Below, in pieces: positions 16,132 through 25,302 of a stretch of 64,000 nt of DNA. Made by a program: the position numbers and the translations under genes. The notes below the pieces were generated by a model. It searched no databases, had not been told where the DNA came from, and worked only from the letters and a program-made list of their open reading frames with translations. Origin of the DNA: Rummeliibacillus pycnus_A (GTDB lineage Bacteria > Bacillota > Bacilli > Bacillales_A > Planococcaceae); contig NZ_CP132291.1 of assembly GCF_044359855.1 (NCBI RefSeq), positions 2,232,001 through 2,296,000 of the forward strand, given 5' to 3'. The stretch's first letter is position 1. Every line of letters begins with the position of its first letter.

Positions 16132-17589
16132 ATGGATACGGCCGCTTTATTATCTATAAGTATTTCCGCAAGTTTGATTTTAAATATTTTCCTTGCTCCC
16201 ATTATTATTTTCTTAGAAAGAAAAGACCCTAGCTCCACATGGGCTTGGATTCTTGTACTATTCTTTTTACCTGTTATAGGATTTATTTTGTACTTACTGT
16301 TTGGACGCCAGCTTCGTAAAAAACATCTCTTCCGATGGGAAGGCCGAAAGAAAATAGGGATTGATAAACTAATTGATTATCAAATGGATGCCATCCGTGA
16401 AGGTACTTTTGACTATCGATTAGATGATGCAGCACACTATGAAGATTTGATCTACATGAATTTAACAACAAATCACGCAGTACTTACACAAGATAATGAA
16501 ATCATGATTTATAATGATGGTAGAGATAAATTCAAAAAACTAATAAAAGATATTGATGCTGCAAAACACCATATTCATATTCAGTATTACATCTTTAAGC
16601 TGGATCATTTAGGTACACGCATTTTACAATCATTGATTAAAAAAGCGAAACAAGGTGTCAAAGTTCGGCTTTTATATGATGAAATGGGTTCAAGGGGTGT
16701 ACATAAAAAACAATTCAAAGAACTAATAGAAGCCGGTGGAGAAGTAGAGGTCTTCTTTCCTTCTATACTTCCTCTTATTAACCCTCGTATGAACTATCGT
16801 AATCACCGTAAACTTGTCATTATTGATGGACGTATCGGTTATATCGGTGGATTTAATGTAGGTGATGAGTATCTAGGCTTAAAAAAAAGGTTTGGCTATT
16901 GGCGAGATACACATTTACGAATTGAAGGTAGTTCAGTTCATCCAATGCAAACACGCTTTCTATTGGATTGGAACCAAGCTTCTAATACAAAAGATATTCA
17001 GTACTCTGATCATTACTTTCCTACTATTGCTCGTAAGGGTGAAGTCGGTATACAGATCGTATCAAGTGGCCCAGATTCTGAATGGGAACAAATAAAAAAT
17101 GGTTATCTAAAATTAATTGGTATGGCAAAAAAATATATCTATATTCAAACACCATATTTTATTCCAGACGATAGTTTTATGGATGCCGTTCGTATTGCTT
17201 GCTTATCAGGAATTGATGTTCGCATCATGATTCCTAATAAACCGGATCATATGTTTGTTTATTGGGCAACGTATTCTAATGTTGGTCAATTGATTAAGGC
17301 AGGAGCCAAAATTTATATTTACGAAAATGGTTTTTTGCATACAAAGATGATTGTCATCGATGATGAAGCATCTACTGTCGGTACAGCAAATATTGATTTC
17401 CGTAGTTTTAAACTTAACTTTGAAGTAAATGCATTCATATACCACCGTGATACTTCACATCAACTAGCAGAACTGTTTGAAGAAGATATGTTATTATCAA
17501 CCGAACTTACACCAGAATTATATGCAAACCGTTCACGCATTATTAAAATGAAAGAGTCAATTTCTCGCTTACTTTCTCCGATTCTATAA
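16132..17589 (+). CDS. cls: Cardiolipin synthase
   Basis: Phospholipase D superfamily enzyme of 485 residues that joins two phosphatidylglycerols into cardiolipin at the membrane. Two N-terminal membrane segments (about 5-27 and 36-58, with WAWILVLFFLPVIGFILY) are followed by two HKD domains, with HRKLVIIDGRIGYIGGFN and HTKMIVIDDEASTVGTANID. Both catalytic motifs are complete and length is normal. AGAAGGTG lies about six bases before the ATG. It is a single gene ending in a shared terminator. Confidence 0.95.
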   Translation: MDTAALLSISISASLILNIFLAPIIIFLERKDPSSTWAWILVLFFLPVIGFILYLLFGRQLRKKHLFRWEGRKKIGIDKLIDYQMDAIREGTFDYRLDDAAHYEDLIYMNLTTNHAVLTQDNEIMIYNDGRDKFKKLIKDIDAAKHHIHIQYYIFKLDHLGTRILQSLIKKAKQGVKVRLLYDEMGSRGVHKKQFKELIEAGGEVEVFFPSILPLINPRMNYRNHRKLVIIDGRIGYIGGFNVGDEYLGLKKRFGYWRDTHLRIEGSSVHPMQTRFLLDWNQASNTKDIQYSDHYFPTIARKGEVGIQIVSSGPDSEWEQIKNGYLKLIGMAKKYIYIQTPYFIPDDSFMDAVRIACLSGIDVRIMIPNKPDHMFVYWATYSNVGQLIKAGAKIYIYENGFLHTKMIVIDDEASTVGTANIDFRSFKLNFEVNAFIYHRDTSHQLAELFEEDMLLSTELTPELYANRSRIIKMKESISRLLSPIL

Positions 17590-17685
17590 AAGAATAGGAA
17601 AATCTGCATGAACAACTACACGTTCCCCTTTGTTTTCCACATATACTAGAAAATTAGTATAGAACCCGTTTGATCGAATATAAAA

Positions 17686-17731
17686 CAAAAAGCTTAAAGT
17701 ACGTAATGATTTCCGTACTTTAAGCTTTTTC
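17686..17731. terminator. Bidirectional terminator between cls and the VanY-type gene
   Basis: Seventeen-base perfect stem (AAAAAGCTTAAAGTACG with its complement at 17714-17730), with A and T runs as its ends, placed between two convergent genes. Confidence 0.9.
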
Positions 17732-17741
17732 ATTCTCATCA

Positions 17742-18491
17742 TTATTTACTAATGCCTAAATAATCTTCTAATGTTTCATTTTTTTCATAAATCTCTGTAG
17801 CAATTTTTTTGCCAACATAACGGAAATGCCAAGATTCGTGCATATAACCTGTATTATCTTCTTTCCCCTCTGGGTAACGCATGATAAAACCATAATTATG
17901 AGCATTTTTTGCAATCCATTTGCCCGCTTCAGTATCTCCAAATTTATTGTCAGCAAAATCTTCTTCGCTTCCAACTTCTCCAATATCAAAAGCTAAGCCT
18001 GTTTGATGTTCAGAATACCCTGGACGTGCACTGTAAGTATCGGCAGCCTTTTTACCATCCCGTTTCACATATGCATTATACAACTCTACTTGTCTATCAT
18101 AAGAGCGATATGTACTAAAGGCATTAAATTTAAAGCCATCTAATAAAGCTGCTGCATTTAACTCTTCAAAAGCATGACGGGCTTCAACATTTTCTCCTGG
18201 TGCAAAATCAGCTGGTAATGGATATTGTTTACTAGCCACCAAAACACCTTGAATATACGTCGCTTTCTTAGGCAACTTTTGCCCCTCTATATAACCACCC
18301 GCATCCACCTTTTGCGCCTTTTTAGTAGTTGTAGCAGCAGTCGTATCATGTGTCACTGCTTTTTGTTCGTTTTTAGTAGGATGGTCTTCCGTTTTTTGAC
18401 CACCACAACCTGCTAATAGACTACCAGAAATAGCAACAATCGATGCTAGAGCAATTGGAAATCTATAATATTTTTTTTTACTCACTTTCAT
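17742..18491 (-). CDS. VanY-type D-alanyl-D-alanine carboxypeptidase lipoprotein (peptidase M15B)
   Basis: A 249-residue lipoprotein: lysine-rich start, hydrophobic segment and lipobox LLAGC (C29), then a Thr/Lys-rich linker. The C-terminal zinc peptidase domain has SEHQTGLAFD and ESWHFRY, which give the H, D and H zinc ligands and the catalytic glutamate of LAS-type D,D-carboxypeptidases. It should trim the terminal D-Ala of peptidoglycan stems outside the membrane. Being chromosomal and without van neighbours, it is a housekeeping wall enzyme (like B. subtilis YodJ) and not a glycopeptide-resistance gene. Confidence 0.92.
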   Translation of the reverse strand: MKVSKKKYYRFPIALASIVAISGSLLAGCGGQKTEDHPTKNEQKAVTHDTTAATTTKKAQKVDAGGYIEGQKLPKKATYIQGVLVASKQYPLPADFAPGENVEARHAFEELNAAALLDGFKFNAFSTYRSYDRQVELYNAYVKRDGKKAADTYSARPGYSEHQTGLAFDIGEVGSEEDFADNKFGDTEAGKWIAKNAHNYGFIMRYPEGKEDNTGYMHESWHFRYVGKKIATEIYEKNETLEDYLGISK

Positions 18492-18627
18492 ACACCTCTA
18501 TCAAACTTTTAACATAAACATTATTTCTATAGCAATAAAATACAAAAATCAAATAACCAATACTACGGTCACTTAACTATACAAAAAAACGATATCATAC
18601 ATCAAGATGCATTGATACCGTTTTATA

Positions 18628-18873
18628 CTAAAAAATAATCGTAACTAATACAACTAGAGTTGCAATTCCGAAGAAAGTTGCCATAGCTTTCATCCATTTT
18701 GCTTCTTTCTCATAACCTTGTCTTGCCATATCTTTTGCACGGAATGTATTTGTAATGGTAAACATTAGTGATATGAACAGAACAGCTAGGTTAAAGTTTT
18801 GTTTAATGACAAAAAAGACGGCAAGAATACTCGTAATAGTTACGAGTACACCTGATATTACTTTTAGGTTCAT
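18628..18873 (-). CDS. YtpI-like small membrane protein
   Basis: An 81-residue protein with three hydrophobic segments and a charged loop between the second and third (FRAKDMARQGYEKEAKWM), the pattern of the YtpI family of Bacillales. The function of the family is unknown. The ATG at 18873 follows AAGGAGG at good spacing; a longer reading from 18900 includes that site and is rejected. It stands alone between the VanY-type gene and yidC. Confidence 0.75.
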   Translation of the reverse strand: MNLKVISGVLVTITSILAVFFVIKQNFNLAVLFISLMFTITNTFRAKDMARQGYEKEAKWMKAMATFFGIATLVVLVTIIF

Positions 18874-18947
18874 GTAATAATCCTCCTTATCCAGCTCCAC
18901 ACGTCAGGTAGGCTTTTTTTCCTTATTAAAGGCTTGTAAACTTTAAA

Positions 18948-18980
18948 ATAAAAAATCGAGACAAAGTTCGCCCCGATTTA
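18948..18980 (-). terminator. Intrinsic terminator of yidC
   Basis: Stem AAATCGGGGC pairs imperfectly with GTCTCGATTT and is followed by six T residues on the minus strand, ten bases after the yidC stop. Confidence 0.8.
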
Positions 18981-18988
18981 GTTTAAAC

Positions 18989-19849
18989 CTATTTTTTTGG
19001 TTTATTCTTCGCTGATTTTGCAGCTTGTTTTTCTGCTGGCGTTAGTTTTCTATTCTCTTCTGGTGCATTTGCAGCTTCTTTTACTGCTTTTTCAGGGTGT
19101 TTTGAATAGAATTTACGGCCTAGGTATGTTTGGAAAATTAAAAGGGCACCACTGACTGACCAGTATAGTGGTAATGCCGCCATACTAGAGAACGAGATGA
19201 ACATAATCATAATTGGTGAAATGTACATCATCATCTTCATTTGACCTTTTTGTTGCTCTGGTACCGTCCATAATGATACTTGTGCTTGGACAAAGTAAAC
19301 TATACCAGCAATTATCGTCATAACAACATCTGGTTGACCTAGTTTAAACCATAAGAAGTGATGCGCTTGAACTTCACTAGAATACAAAATTGAATAATAC
19401 AAGCCCATAATAATCGGCATTTGAATAAGAACAGGAAGACATCCCATATTCATAGGGTTGACATTATGCTTTTTATACAAGCCCATCATTTCTTGTTGCA
19501 ATGCCATTTGTTCTTCTTTTGTTTTTGCTGCTTTTAATTTCTTTTGGATTTCGTCCATTTCTGGCTTCAATTTATCCATTTTTTCTTTCATGCCTTGCTG
19601 ATTCTTATAGTTTTTAAGCATGAATGGCATCAATATTAAACGAACAAGAACAGTTATTGTGATAATAGCTGCACCGTAATTACCGGCAAATACAGTATTA
19701 CCGATGAAATCTAACAGGAACTCCATTGGTTTTACAAAAGTACTATAAAAAAAGCCTTCTTGGTTCTTAACTGAATCACAGCCAGCTAGCACAAATGGCA
19801 CTAAACCAAGCATCGAGATTAACCCAAGTTTCTTCTTCAATATTTTCAC
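18989..19849 (-). CDS. yidC: Membrane protein insertase YidC/Oxa1 family
   Basis: A 286-residue lipoprotein insertase. The lipobox VLAGC (C24) is followed by five transmembrane segments; the conserved arginine of the hydrophilic groove is R70 (TITVLVRLILMPF), and the coiled-coil cytoplasmic loop (MKEKMDKLKPEMDEIQKKL) follows. A lysine-rich tail (NKPKK end) can touch the ribosome. It inserts proteins with or after Sec. B. subtilis has two such genes, spoIIIJ (beside rnpA) and yqjG; this copy is not beside rnpA, so it is probably the second one. No MifM-like upstream peptide is present: only 96 bases separate it from the AraC gene. Confidence 0.95.
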   Translation of the reverse strand: MKILKKKLGLISMLGLVPFVLAGCDSVKNQEGFFYSTFVKPMEFLLDFIGNTVFAGNYGAAIITITVLVRLILMPFMLKNYKNQQGMKEKMDKLKPEMDEIQKKLKAAKTKEEQMALQQEMMGLYKKHNVNPMNMGCLPVLIQMPIIMGLYYSILYSSEVQAHHFLWFKLGQPDVVMTIIAGIVYFVQAQVSLWTVPEQQKGQMKMMMYISPIMIMFISFSSMAALPLYWSVSGALLIFQTYLGRKFYSKHPEKAVKEAANAPEENRKLTPAEKQAAKSAKNKPKK

Positions 19850-19945
19850 CTACAATTTCTCAAGCTATATTGAAGTATACATTATTTAAAGGATACTAAT
19901 CAAATCAAAGTCATGCAAAGCATAAATTATATGTAATTATTTTCA

Positions 19946-20731
19946 TTATAAAAGTCTTTCAGGTAATTGGAAGCGAAAATATTCGTAATCTGGACGATCT
20001 CTAAAGTGCTTTGGTGTGATGCCAACGTATTTTTTAAAGATGCGAGTATAGTAGCTTTGGTTACAAAAATGGAACTGTTCCGAAATATCAGAAATACTTT
20101 TATTTGTATGTCGTAAATAATATTGAGATTCTTCTACTCTACGAACATTTAAGTACTCTACTAGAGTAATACCTACATGTTCTTTAAAAATACGAGATAA
20201 GTGACTTGTACTAATAGAAAAGTACAGTGCAATATCTTCTACTGATAGATCTGTTTCAACCTCATCATCGATGTACATAATAACTTTATTGACTGTTTGG
20301 TGCTTATATGAAGGTTGTTTTCTTTCTGAGATGACATAAATGTAAAATTCAATTAGCTCATCTGCAAATTGCAAATATTCTGCATCATTTAAGCGATCGT
20401 CAATCATCTCTACGCATGCAACATTAAAAGCAAAAACTTTCTTAGATGGCGCTTGATTCTCAATCAATTTTCTTGTGACAACTGATGATAAGATAACAAA
20501 ATAATGTCTGATTGCTCTAAAAAACTGTTTTCCCGAACGTACTGATAATATATCAAGTAATTCACGCAACGAATCTTTCGCAGCTTTTGCTTCCAATTGA
20601 TATACTTCTCGCAATAATTGAGCCTCAATATCGAAGAATCTCTCTATGCCCTCGTAGTGATTCATCGTCTCAATTTCTTGGAAATACCTTTTAGAAATAG
20701 CCTCTGAAATGGAATATTGTTGTTGTAGCAT
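19946..20731 (-). CDS. AraC-family transcriptional regulator
   Basis: A 261-residue protein whose last 100 residues form the double helix-turn-helix of AraC/XylS regulators (SVEDIALYFSISTSHLSRIFKEHVG, written here in part; then SISDISEQFHFCNQSYYTRIFKKYVGITP). The N-terminal 150 residues are helical without a recognisable sugar-binding cupin, so the ligand is unknown. AraC proteins usually control a neighbour; candidates are the LytTR gene and the CoA transferase downstream on the other strand. The second HTH, the best conserved part, is intact. Confidence 0.88.
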   Translation of the reverse strand: MLQQQYSISEAISKRYFQEIETMNHYEGIERFFDIEAQLLREVYQLEAKAAKDSLRELLDILSVRSGKQFFRAIRHYFVILSSVVTRKLIENQAPSKKVFAFNVACVEMIDDRLNDAEYLQFADELIEFYIYVISERKQPSYKHQTVNKVIMYIDDEVETDLSVEDIALYFSISTSHLSRIFKEHVGITLVEYLNVRRVEESQYYLRHTNKSISDISEQFHFCNQSYYTRIFKKYVGITPKHFRDRPDYEYFRFQLPERLL

Positions 20732-21135
20732 AAACTCCCCATCTTTCTATAAAGTCACATACTTTTTTATTACATTATTCTTACTATATAACGAAAATGG
20801 TAATATGAAAATAGTTTTATTACCCAACTATAAAGAAATTTTACGTATTTTCGTAATGGGACCTTATTCTCAATAAATATACAATTGGAAAATGGATTTT
20901 ATGCAAAAAAAGTATTATTTTTGTCAAATAAATGAAAAAATAAAAATGTGTTTTTTATGAAATATTTATCTTTATTTTTGGAATGTATCAAACTATAGTA
21001 TTAATATGGACAAATTCATGTCACATTTTATGTATGAACCTATACAATTATTAGCTATACTTAATTTAATAATTAATCTATAGTAATATGTTGTGAAAGA
21101 ACTTTTAAGAATGGAAAGAAACGAGGTAGGAATTA
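20732..21135. promoter_or_regulatory. AT-rich divergent region before the AraC and LytTR genes
   Basis: About 400 bases of strongly AT-rich DNA. It contains the palindrome TTACGTATTTTCGTAA (20841-20856) and the 13-mer AAAATGGTAATAT (20794-20806), which recurs at 21938-21950 before the CoA transferase. No small gene is seen. Confidence 0.4.
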
Positions 21136-21786
21136 ATGGATCCACGATCTATCGAGGAATTGATACAAGTTATAAAGGAATTCTTCCCTGATAACACTTC
21201 AATCGTTATTTCAGATACAAAAAAATATTTATATTATCAACCAAGTAAGAAAATTGACTTGAAGATAAAACCCGGTGACGAAATACCAGAAGGTTCTGCA
21301 ACTCAAAAAGCAATTGACTATGGTCAAAAAATAAATTCTTTCATTGAGCCTGAAGTATTCGGTATTCCTTATTATGGAATGAGTATTCCATTAATGGAAG
21401 AAGGGGAAACAAAAGGTGCAATCACAGCAATATTCCCACAAAAACCTTCTCCTTTCTTAACAAATTACATCACGATTAAAATTGACGACTGTTGGTACCC
21501 AGTAAAACATAATGAAGTCATCTATTTAGAGACTCAACTTCGTAAAACATTCGTCAAAACTATGCAAAAAGAAGGTTACCATCGTTTAAATTTAAGTGAT
21601 CTTGAGTTATTCTTATCTCCTGATACTTTTATCCGATGCCACCGTTCATATATCGTGAACATTGACTTTATCGAAGAAATTCAACCAGATTCACATTCTA
21701 CATTCCTACTAATTATGAAGGACGGTACACGAATTCCTGTTAGCCAACGCTATGCAAGTTATTTCCGCCGCTCTTTAGGATTCTAG
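21136..21786 (+). CDS. LytTR-type DNA-binding regulator with N-terminal sensor region
   Basis: A 216-residue protein. The C-terminal half (about 118-216) is a LytTR DNA-binding domain, with VKHNEVIYLETQLRKTFVKT, then the FIRCHRSYIVNIDFIEEI signature and a final KDGTRIPVSQRYASYFRRSLG. The N-terminal 115 residues (SIVISDTKKYLYYQPS...GSATQKAIDYG) resemble the PAS-like sensor found in AtoS/PrpR-type activators, and no response-regulator receiver is present. It lies one terminator upstream of a CoA transferase gene and probably controls it. AGGTAGG precedes the ATG. Confidence 0.88.
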   Translation: MDPRSIEELIQVIKEFFPDNTSIVISDTKKYLYYQPSKKIDLKIKPGDEIPEGSATQKAIDYGQKINSFIEPEVFGIPYYGMSIPLMEEGETKGAITAIFPQKPSPFLTNYITIKIDDCWYPVKHNEVIYLETQLRKTFVKTMQKEGYHRLNLSDLELFLSPDTFIRCHRSYIVNIDFIEEIQPDSHSTFLLIMKDGTRIPVSQRYASYFRRSLGF

Positions 21787-21808
21787 GAATAATTTCCGCG
21801 GATATTAT

Positions 21809-21855
21809 AAAGGAGTTGACCAAAACTATCTTGGTACAACTCCTTTTCTCTTTTA
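21809..21855 (+). terminator. Intrinsic terminator of the LytTR gene
   Basis: Long stem AAGGAGTTG..CCAA with TTGG..CAACTCCTT and a following TTCTCTTTT. It separates the regulator from the CoA transferase, which must have its own promoter. Confidence 0.85.
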
Positions 21856-22035
21856 CTCGACAAATTTCTGCCTGATTCGTTTTTTAAACCCTTTCATGCT
21901 CTTATAAACAAAATGTGACATTTCGGTGATAATATTAAAAATGGTAATATAATTATTCTAATAACTTATACTCCAAGTAGAATCTTTTTACAGAATTGAT
22001 ATAAAATTTTCCGTTAAATAGAAGGAGAGATTTCC

Positions 22036-23544
22036 GTGACAGTAAAAATGGAAGAAAGACTTCGTAATTCCGAACTTGCAAAAAAAGTAATGTCAGCTGA
22101 TGAAGCTGCCCTAATCATTAAAGATGGAATGACACTTGGACTAAGTGGATTCACTCGCGCTGGTGATGCGAAAGCTATTCCTATGGCACTAGTAGAACGT
22201 GCAAAATCAGAAGACTTTAAAGTAAATGTATTCACAGGTGCTTCTTTAGGTTCAGACATTGATGCTTTAATGTCTGATGCCGGTATCGTTAACAAACGTT
22301 TACCATTCCAACTAGATCGTACAATGCGTGGTCATATTAACAAAGCTGATATGCTATTTGTTGACCAACATTTATCAGTAACTGCTGAATATTTACGTCA
22401 AAATGCAATTAATAAAATTGACGTTGCTGTTGTTGAAGCAGTAGCTGTAACAGAAGACGGTATGTTAATCCCAACAACTTCTGTTGGTAACTCACCTATT
22501 TACATTCAAAATGCTGATAAAGTTATTATCGAATTAAACTTAGCTTCTTATCCACAACTAGAAGGTATTCATGATATTTATGTACCAGAAGCACAAGGTG
22601 AACGTGGTCCAATTCCATTAATCCATGCTTCAGATCGTATCGGTACAATCGGTATTCCTTTAGATTTAGATAAAGTGGCTGCAGTTGTAATTACAGATCA
22701 ACCAGATTCACCAACTACAATCACACCAATTGACCCAGGAACTCAACAAATCGCAGACCACATTCTTGATTTCTTCCGTAATGAGATTAAAGAAGGCCGA
22801 TTAACTGAAACATTAGCTCCACTTCAATCAGGTGTTGGTTCTGTTGCCAATGCTGTACTTGGTGGTATGGCAAACTCTGAATTCAAAGATTTAGAAGTAT
22901 ATTCTGAAGTACTTCAAGATGCAGTATTCGACTTAATCGATGCTGGCAAAGTTAAGTTTGCTTCAGGTTGCGCAACTTCATTAACAGCTGAAAAAATGGA
23001 ATCTGTATACGGTAACTTAGACAAATACAAAGAAAAACTTGTATTACGTCCTCAAGAAATTTCGAACCACCCAGAATTAGTTCGTCGTATGGGCTTAATC
23101 GCGATGAATACAGCTCTTGAGTTCGATATTTACGGAAACGTAAACTCTACTCACGTATTAGGTACAAAAATGATGAACGGTATTGGTGGTTCAGGCGACT
23201 TCGCTCGTGCTGCTCGTATTTCCATTTTCATTACAAAATCAGATGCTAAAGATGGTAAAATTTCATCAGTAGTTCCATTTGTATCACACGTTGATCACTC
23301 AGAACATGATGTTGACGTCGTTGTTACAGAACAAGGTCTTGCAGACTTACGTGGTTTAGCTCCTCGTGAACGTGCGGAACTTATCATTGAAAACTGCGTA
23401 CACCCTGCATTTAAACCTGCTCTACGTGCATATTTCGAAGAAGCAAAAGAACGTGGTGGACAGACTCCTCACGTTTTAGAAAAAGCATTATCATTCCACA
23501 CAAACTTAGCAAAATACGGAACAATGCTTCCTGAAGAAAACTAA
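22036..23544 (+). CDS. Succinyl-CoA:acetate CoA-transferase / acetyl-CoA hydrolase family
   Basis: A 502-residue class I CoA transferase (AarC/Cat1 type) that moves CoA between acetyl-CoA or succinyl-CoA and carboxylates, or hydrolyses acetyl-CoA. The catalytic glutamate is E291 in VYSEVLQD; downstream, GIGGSGDFARAARIS is the conserved CoA-binding glycine loop, and the region FVSHVDHSEHDVDVVVTEQG is diagnostic of the family. The precise substrate cannot be decided between acetate, propionate and succinate. The start is GTG with AAGGAGAG seven bases upstream. The gene is flanked by terminators on both sides, so it is transcribed alone, likely under the LytTR or AraC neighbour. Confidence 0.93.
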   Translation: MTVKMEERLRNSELAKKVMSADEAALIIKDGMTLGLSGFTRAGDAKAIPMALVERAKSEDFKVNVFTGASLGSDIDALMSDAGIVNKRLPFQLDRTMRGHINKADMLFVDQHLSVTAEYLRQNAINKIDVAVVEAVAVTEDGMLIPTTSVGNSPIYIQNADKVIIELNLASYPQLEGIHDIYVPEAQGERGPIPLIHASDRIGTIGIPLDLDKVAAVVITDQPDSPTTITPIDPGTQQIADHILDFFRNEIKEGRLTETLAPLQSGVGSVANAVLGGMANSEFKDLEVYSEVLQDAVFDLIDAGKVKFASGCATSLTAEKMESVYGNLDKYKEKLVLRPQEISNHPELVRRMGLIAMNTALEFDIYGNVNSTHVLGTKMMNGIGGSGDFARAARISIFITKSDAKDGKISSVVPFVSHVDHSEHDVDVVVTEQGLADLRGLAPRERAELIIENCVHPAFKPALRAYFEEAKERGGQTPHVLEKALSFHTNLAKYGTMLPEEN

Positions 23545-23578
23545 GAGTGACTTTTAATCGTTAAAGAACGATATAATA

Positions 23579-23613
23579 TAAAAAGACTCAGCAATTATGC
23601 TGAGTCTTTTTTT
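23579..23613. terminator. Terminator between the CoA transferase and the gene at 23627
   Basis: Perfect stem AAAAGACTCAGCA/TGCTGAGTCTTTT with seven T on the plus side and A-rich flank on the other, between convergent genes. Confidence 0.9.
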
Positions 23614-23626
23614 GAATTTAATGTTC

Positions 23627-23968
23627 TTAGTTTTGATCATTTGGAGGTTTTACACCATTCAAATGTTCATGTTGTTCTTCGTTTTCATAATGAATTGCAG
23701 TTGCAGAACCTTCATAAATCATTTTGGTATCATCATCGTTATAAGTATGATGTGCGTTTGCATAGCCATCCGCTGTTGTTGTATTAATCGCATCTCCTGC
23801 TACTTCAACAGATGAATCAGAGAGTTTGTCTATAAACTCATTTAGTTTGTTCTTTGTGCAACTAAATGCTTCTACTGCCTTATCACGATTTTCCTTTTTA
23901 CGAAAATAAGCATATGCACCTGCTGCAAGTCCTGCTATTAATAAAGATTTGCCTTTTGCCATCTTCAT
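23627..23968 (-). CDS. YtxH-like small protein with membrane-anchor start
   Basis: A 113-residue protein that begins with a glycine/alanine-rich hydrophobic stretch (SLLIAGLAAGAYAYF) and continues with RKKENRDKAVEAF, the lysine-rich boundary seen in YtxH-type general stress proteins; the rest is polar, acidic and rich in Asn and His. The function is unknown. Three ATG codons compete; the one at 23968 has the best spacing (five bases) to GGGAGG. It is convergent with the CoA transferase. Confidence 0.65.
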   Translation of the reverse strand: MKMAKGKSLLIAGLAAGAYAYFRKKENRDKAVEAFSCTKNKLNEFIDKLSDSSVEVAGDAINTTTADGYANAHHTYNDDDTKMIYEGSATAIHYENEEQHEHLNGVKPPNDQN

Positions 23969-24046
23969 CATTCCCTCCCATTTTACCGTTCTAAAATAAC
24001 TATACCCCATTTTTTAGAAAATACACATTTTCATGCGATATTATAA

Positions 24047-24499
24047 TTATTTGTCACATTTACACACCATATCAATATGTGGTAAGCATTCAAACTCATA
24101 TGGTTCAGAAATTGCTTCAAAGCCAAATTTACCATAAAAGTTTTGAAGATACGCCTGTGCTTGTATAAACAAATCATATTCTGGCCATTCTCTATCAGTT
24201 ACCGCAATGACTCTTTTTAACAGTTCTTGTGCTAGACCTGTACCACGAGCTTCTGGTAGAACAATTACACGACCAAATGATGCCATGTTTTCATATTTTT
24301 CATTTGGAGGAACGGCTCTTGCATATGCAATGAGTTTACCATCTTCTTCATATGTAATATGAATACTATTTTGGTCATGATTATCTAGATCTTCATAATA
24401 AGCTTCTTGTTCAACAACAAAGATATTAATTCTTAATTGAATAATTTTATATAATTCTTCAGTCGATAGTTCTTCAAAGCGTTGTTCTTTCCATGCCAC
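24047..24499 (-). CDS. ElaA-family GNAT N-acetyltransferase
   Basis: A 150-residue acetyltransferase with the ElaA signature: LYKIIQLRINIFVVEQE near the start, YARAVPP, then the acetyl-CoA-binding loop FGRVIVLPEARGTGLAQELL and the late QAYLQNFYGKFGFEA. The substrate is unknown. The start is GTG, with AGAGGAG nine or ten bases upstream. Small stand-alone gene. Confidence 0.9.
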   Translation of the reverse strand: MAWKEQRFEELSTEELYKIIQLRINIFVVEQEAYYEDLDNHDQNSIHITYEEDGKLIAYARAVPPNEKYENMASFGRVIVLPEARGTGLAQELLKRVIAVTDREWPEYDLFIQAQAYLQNFYGKFGFEAISEPYEFECLPHIDMVCKCDK

Positions 24500-24669
24500 T
24501 TTGCATCACTCCTCTAGCACCATTATTCCACAAATACTATTTCTTTTCGAATAAAATACGTCACATCAATCATTTAACTTAAAAACTGCTTACGACACTA
24601 AATATATGCTAAGTAGTTCTGTGACTATTGCCAATGCTATTTATCTGCTATCATTAAAAGAAACGATGT

Positions 24670-25302
24670 ATGTATTTAACGGAAGTGTGGTTATGCTCAA
24701 TGAATGAGGCCCATCATTCAAATAAACAAACAAAAGGAACTTTAACAAGAGAGAAGATTGTCCAAACTGCCCGCAATCTTTTTTATAAAAAGGGCTACGA
24801 TGCTACTTCTACCTCAATCATCGCAAAAGAGGTCGGTGTATCTGAAGCAGCTTTGTATAAATACTTTAAAGGAAAGATGGAGCTATTATTAGCAACTGTC
24901 GAACCCAAGTGGTTAGATTTTCAAGAAGAAAACCATTACCATGAATTATCTGATCATGAACTTTTACATGTATGGACTGAAGAGCTTTTAGACAACGTTT
25001 TTTACAATCGTCCACAATATACAATACTATTCAATGAATCCGCTATACACCCAGAACTTTCAGAACAATATATTGCCAACATTCATAGAATGTCCTTTGC
25101 AGACCAGGAACTTATAAAACGAATGGATGAAGAAAGTTTACCTAAACTCGATTTAATACTCTTTCAAGTAGGTATTATCGGCGCATTGCTCGCCATGATC
25201 ACGCATAAGCGTATTTATGATCATACTCTCCATTTAGATGAATTCCCTGCAGATATTCGACAGACTATTATAGGTATTGTTGAAGGCCAGTTATTCAAAT
25301 AA
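24670..25302 (+). CDS. TetR-family transcriptional regulator
   Basis: A TetR repressor of about 200-210 residues. The N-terminal helix-turn-helix is clear (KIVQTARNLFYKKGYDATS, then EVGVSEAALYKYFKGKMELL); the C-terminal ligand domain is unassigned. Start uncertain: an ATG at 24670 or one at 24700, neither with a good ribosome binding site. No target gene is adjacent in an operon; the next gene on the same strand is 7.8 kb away, so it may act on its own promoter and distant genes. A dispersed repeat begins exactly at its stop codon. Confidence 0.85.
   Translation: MYLTEVWLCSMNEAHHSNKQTKGTLTREKIVQTARNLFYKKGYDATSTSIIAKEVGVSEAALYKYFKGKMELLLATVEPKWLDFQEENHYHELSDHELLHVWTEELLDNVFYNRPQYTILFNESAIHPELSEQYIANIHRMSFADQELIKRMDEESLPKLDLILFQVGIIGALLAMITHKRIYDHTLHLDEFPADIRQTIIGIVEGQLFK

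Noticed and set aside
17742..18491. Glycopeptide resistance (vanY) gene
   Set aside because: No vanRS or vanHAX neighbours and a lipoprotein form typical of housekeeping carboxypeptidases.
19850..19945. MifM-like sensor peptide before yidC
   Set aside because: Only 96 bases separate yidC from the AraC gene and they contain no open frame with a start.
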